Shown here: positions 62,580 through 64,000 of the stretch, one piece after another
How positions within the stretch are numbered: the first letter of the stretch is position 1
Layout of the letters: every line of letters starts with the position of its first letter
NCBI GenBank assembly: GCA_902384525.1
Contig: CABMCA010000089.1
Location: 1-64,000 of the forward strand
Source of the DNA: an uncultured archaeon
GTDB lineage: Archaea; Halobacteriota; Methanosarcinia; Methanosarcinales; Methanoperedenaceae
DNA: 64,000 nt
Reading direction: 5' to 3'
Translations under genes and position numbers: made by a program
The notes under the pieces: model-generated
Database searches by the model: none
What the model saw: only the letters and a program-made list of their open reading frames with translations
What the model was told of the DNA's origin: nothing

Positions 62580-63704
62580 ATGGTGAATTTCGAAGAGATT
62601 GAAGAGATTTTTAAAAGACTCCAGGGGAAACTTACACCTGACGAATTCAAGTCAAGGGTTGAGGCGAAATTTACGGAAATGAATGGCCTTTGCGATTCAA
62701 GGACCGCAGCGATGCTTGTTGCAAGCGAACTGGGATTGAATGAGAATGTTAAGATCAAGGACATGACTGCAGATAAGGGCAATGTTGTTTTTATTGCAAA
62801 GGTGACTTCTGTTGGGGATATCAAGGAGTTTTCGCGCGATAATGATACCATGGGCCGCGTGGTAAATCTTAACCTTGCAGATGAAACTGGCTCTATCAGG
62901 GCTGCGTTATGGGATGATGCTGCCGACCTTGTGAAAATCGGGGATATAAAGATGGGGCAAACCATTAAAGTGAAAGGATTTATCAAACAGGGGCAGCGAG
63001 GGCTTGAAGTGAACGTGGGAAGGGGCGGGAATGTTGAACATGTTGAAATCGAAGTTCCTGTGAAAGTAAAATCTCATAAGATCAGTGAGATCAAAGCAGG
63101 AATGAACGACCTGAATGTTCTTGGCAAGGTGCTTGATATGGGGAAAGTGCGCACATTTGCACGCAAGGATGGAAAGACAGGTAAGGTCGCAAATATTACC
63201 ATAGGTGATGAAACAGGAAAGATCCGGGTTACTTTATGGGATGCAAAAGCTGAATCCTCCGGTGTAAATGCAGGGGATATTGTGGAAATAATGAATGCAT
63301 ACGCCCGGGAAAATACGTTCAGCAACTCGACAGAACTGTCGCTTGGTTCTGGCGGGGGAATTGCCAAAAGTAGCGCGGTAGTTACCTATAACGAACCTCT
63401 CACCCCAATATCCGATATAGGTATTAACTCAGCTTACAGCGTGGCCGGGCATGTTTCAGGAATTGATGATTTAAGGGAATTCGACAGGCCTGACGGCACA
63501 AAAAGCAAGGTGTCAAACATTTATATCTCAGATAGTACCGGACGTATAAAAGTGGCGCTGTGGGGCGAACATGCAGACCTTGTCAATGAACTTGAAATCG
63601 GAAGTGAGATACGCATTGTGGATGCTTTTGCAAAATCGGGAAGGAATGAGGAAGTGGAACTGAGCGCGGGGGCAAGGACAAGCATCCAGGTTATTCGAAA
63701 GTAA
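62580..63704 (+). CDS. Replication factor A-like ssDNA-binding protein with three OB folds
   Basis: Three repeats of 'V.DIKEFSR.....GRVVNLNLADETGSIRAALWDD'. Confidence 0.92.
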   Translation: MVNFEEIEEIFKRLQGKLTPDEFKSRVEAKFTEMNGLCDSRTAAMLVASELGLNENVKIKDMTADKGNVVFIAKVTSVGDIKEFSRDNDTMGRVVNLNLADETGSIRAALWDDAADLVKIGDIKMGQTIKVKGFIKQGQRGLEVNVGRGGNVEHVEIEVPVKVKSHKISEIKAGMNDLNVLGKVLDMGKVRTFARKDGKTGKVANITIGDETGKIRVTLWDAKAESSGVNAGDIVEIMNAYARENTFSNSTELSLGSGGGIAKSSAVVTYNEPLTPISDIGINSAYSVAGHVSGIDDLREFDRPDGTKSKVSNIYISDSTGRIKVALWGEHADLVNELEIGSEIRIVDAFAKSGRNEEVELSAGARTSIQVIRK

Positions 63705-63896
63705 GTCCTATGATGAGATTCTCCAGTGGAAATGATGGGGTTTCATTATCATAGCAAATTTCAACTTATGATGATACCATAAAAGTTACGATCAATATTA
63801 CTTTCACCCCGCTCTCATAAGGTTTATTTATAGATACACCAAGATGATGGATAATTGTGCACCAGACAACAAACAAAACGTGCACTGGAGAACAAC

Positions 63897-64000
63897 ATGG
63901 CAGAAAGAAAAACTTTGGAAGATTTGCCGGGTGTAGGTCCGGCAACAGCAGAGAAATTGAAAGAAGCAGGTTTTGGCTCCATTGAAGCCATAGCGGTATC
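63897..64000 (+). CDS. radA: DNA repair and recombination protein RadA (3'-truncated by window edge)
   Basis: '[34 protein letters not shown]' N-terminal HhH domain. Confidence 0.92.
   Translation, partial: MAERKTLEDLPGVGPATAEKLKEAGFGSIEAIAV

Noticed and set aside
63705-63780. C/D-box-like sRNA between the RPA gene and radA ('ctatgatgagattctccag...ttatcatag')
   Set aside because: C-box-like ATGATGA and a 7-bp terminal inverted repeat are present, but no convincing D box or internal boxes were found; a short hairpin is equally likely.

Overview
The window is archaeal chromosome. Support comes from psmA, RPA and RadA, an adk-DUF106-cmk-truB/Cbf5 run, an archaeal-type intron-containing tRNA-Trp and a PEF-CTERM protein. 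Gene content suggests a Methanosarcinales relative, possibly 'Ca. Methanoperedens'-like; this is inference, as no search was run. Left end (1-8.2 kb): array of secreted CenC-type carbohydrate-binding/Ig-like surface proteins, three of which share a distinctive C-terminal domain ending in GGGxPVWP. 8.3-19 kb: surface-glycan/deoxysugar cluster (acyltransferase, flippase, GT2, RfbF-type cytidylyltransferase, epimerase, three TylC3-type C-methyltransferases, FAD oxidoreductase). 20-24 kb: di-heme cytochrome c peroxidase-like protein, a frameshifted exported protein, a secreted-repeat lipoprotein and UspA. The rest is mostly housekeeping and metabolism: trpS, an AcnB-type aconitase, isocitrate/isopropylmalate dehydrogenase, SdhA/TfrA flavoprotein, LutB-like protein, M42 peptidase, several radical SAM proteins, an ABC-2 transporter, a hybrid histidine kinase and a JAMM protease next to psmA. 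Three tRNAs were found: Ser-GGA, Trp-CCA and Lys-CTT. The tRNA-Trp has a 142-nt intron with a C/D-box guide RNA whose two guides match tRNA positions 34 and 39. Other points of interest: four ORFs each repairable by restoring one base, an exact 60-bp repeat encoding a Pro/Glu-rich protein, two paralogous radical SAM proteins (one in an operon with a lipoyl/M23-like beta-barrel protein), and several gene remnants. No CRISPR array, rRNA or intact transposase was seen.
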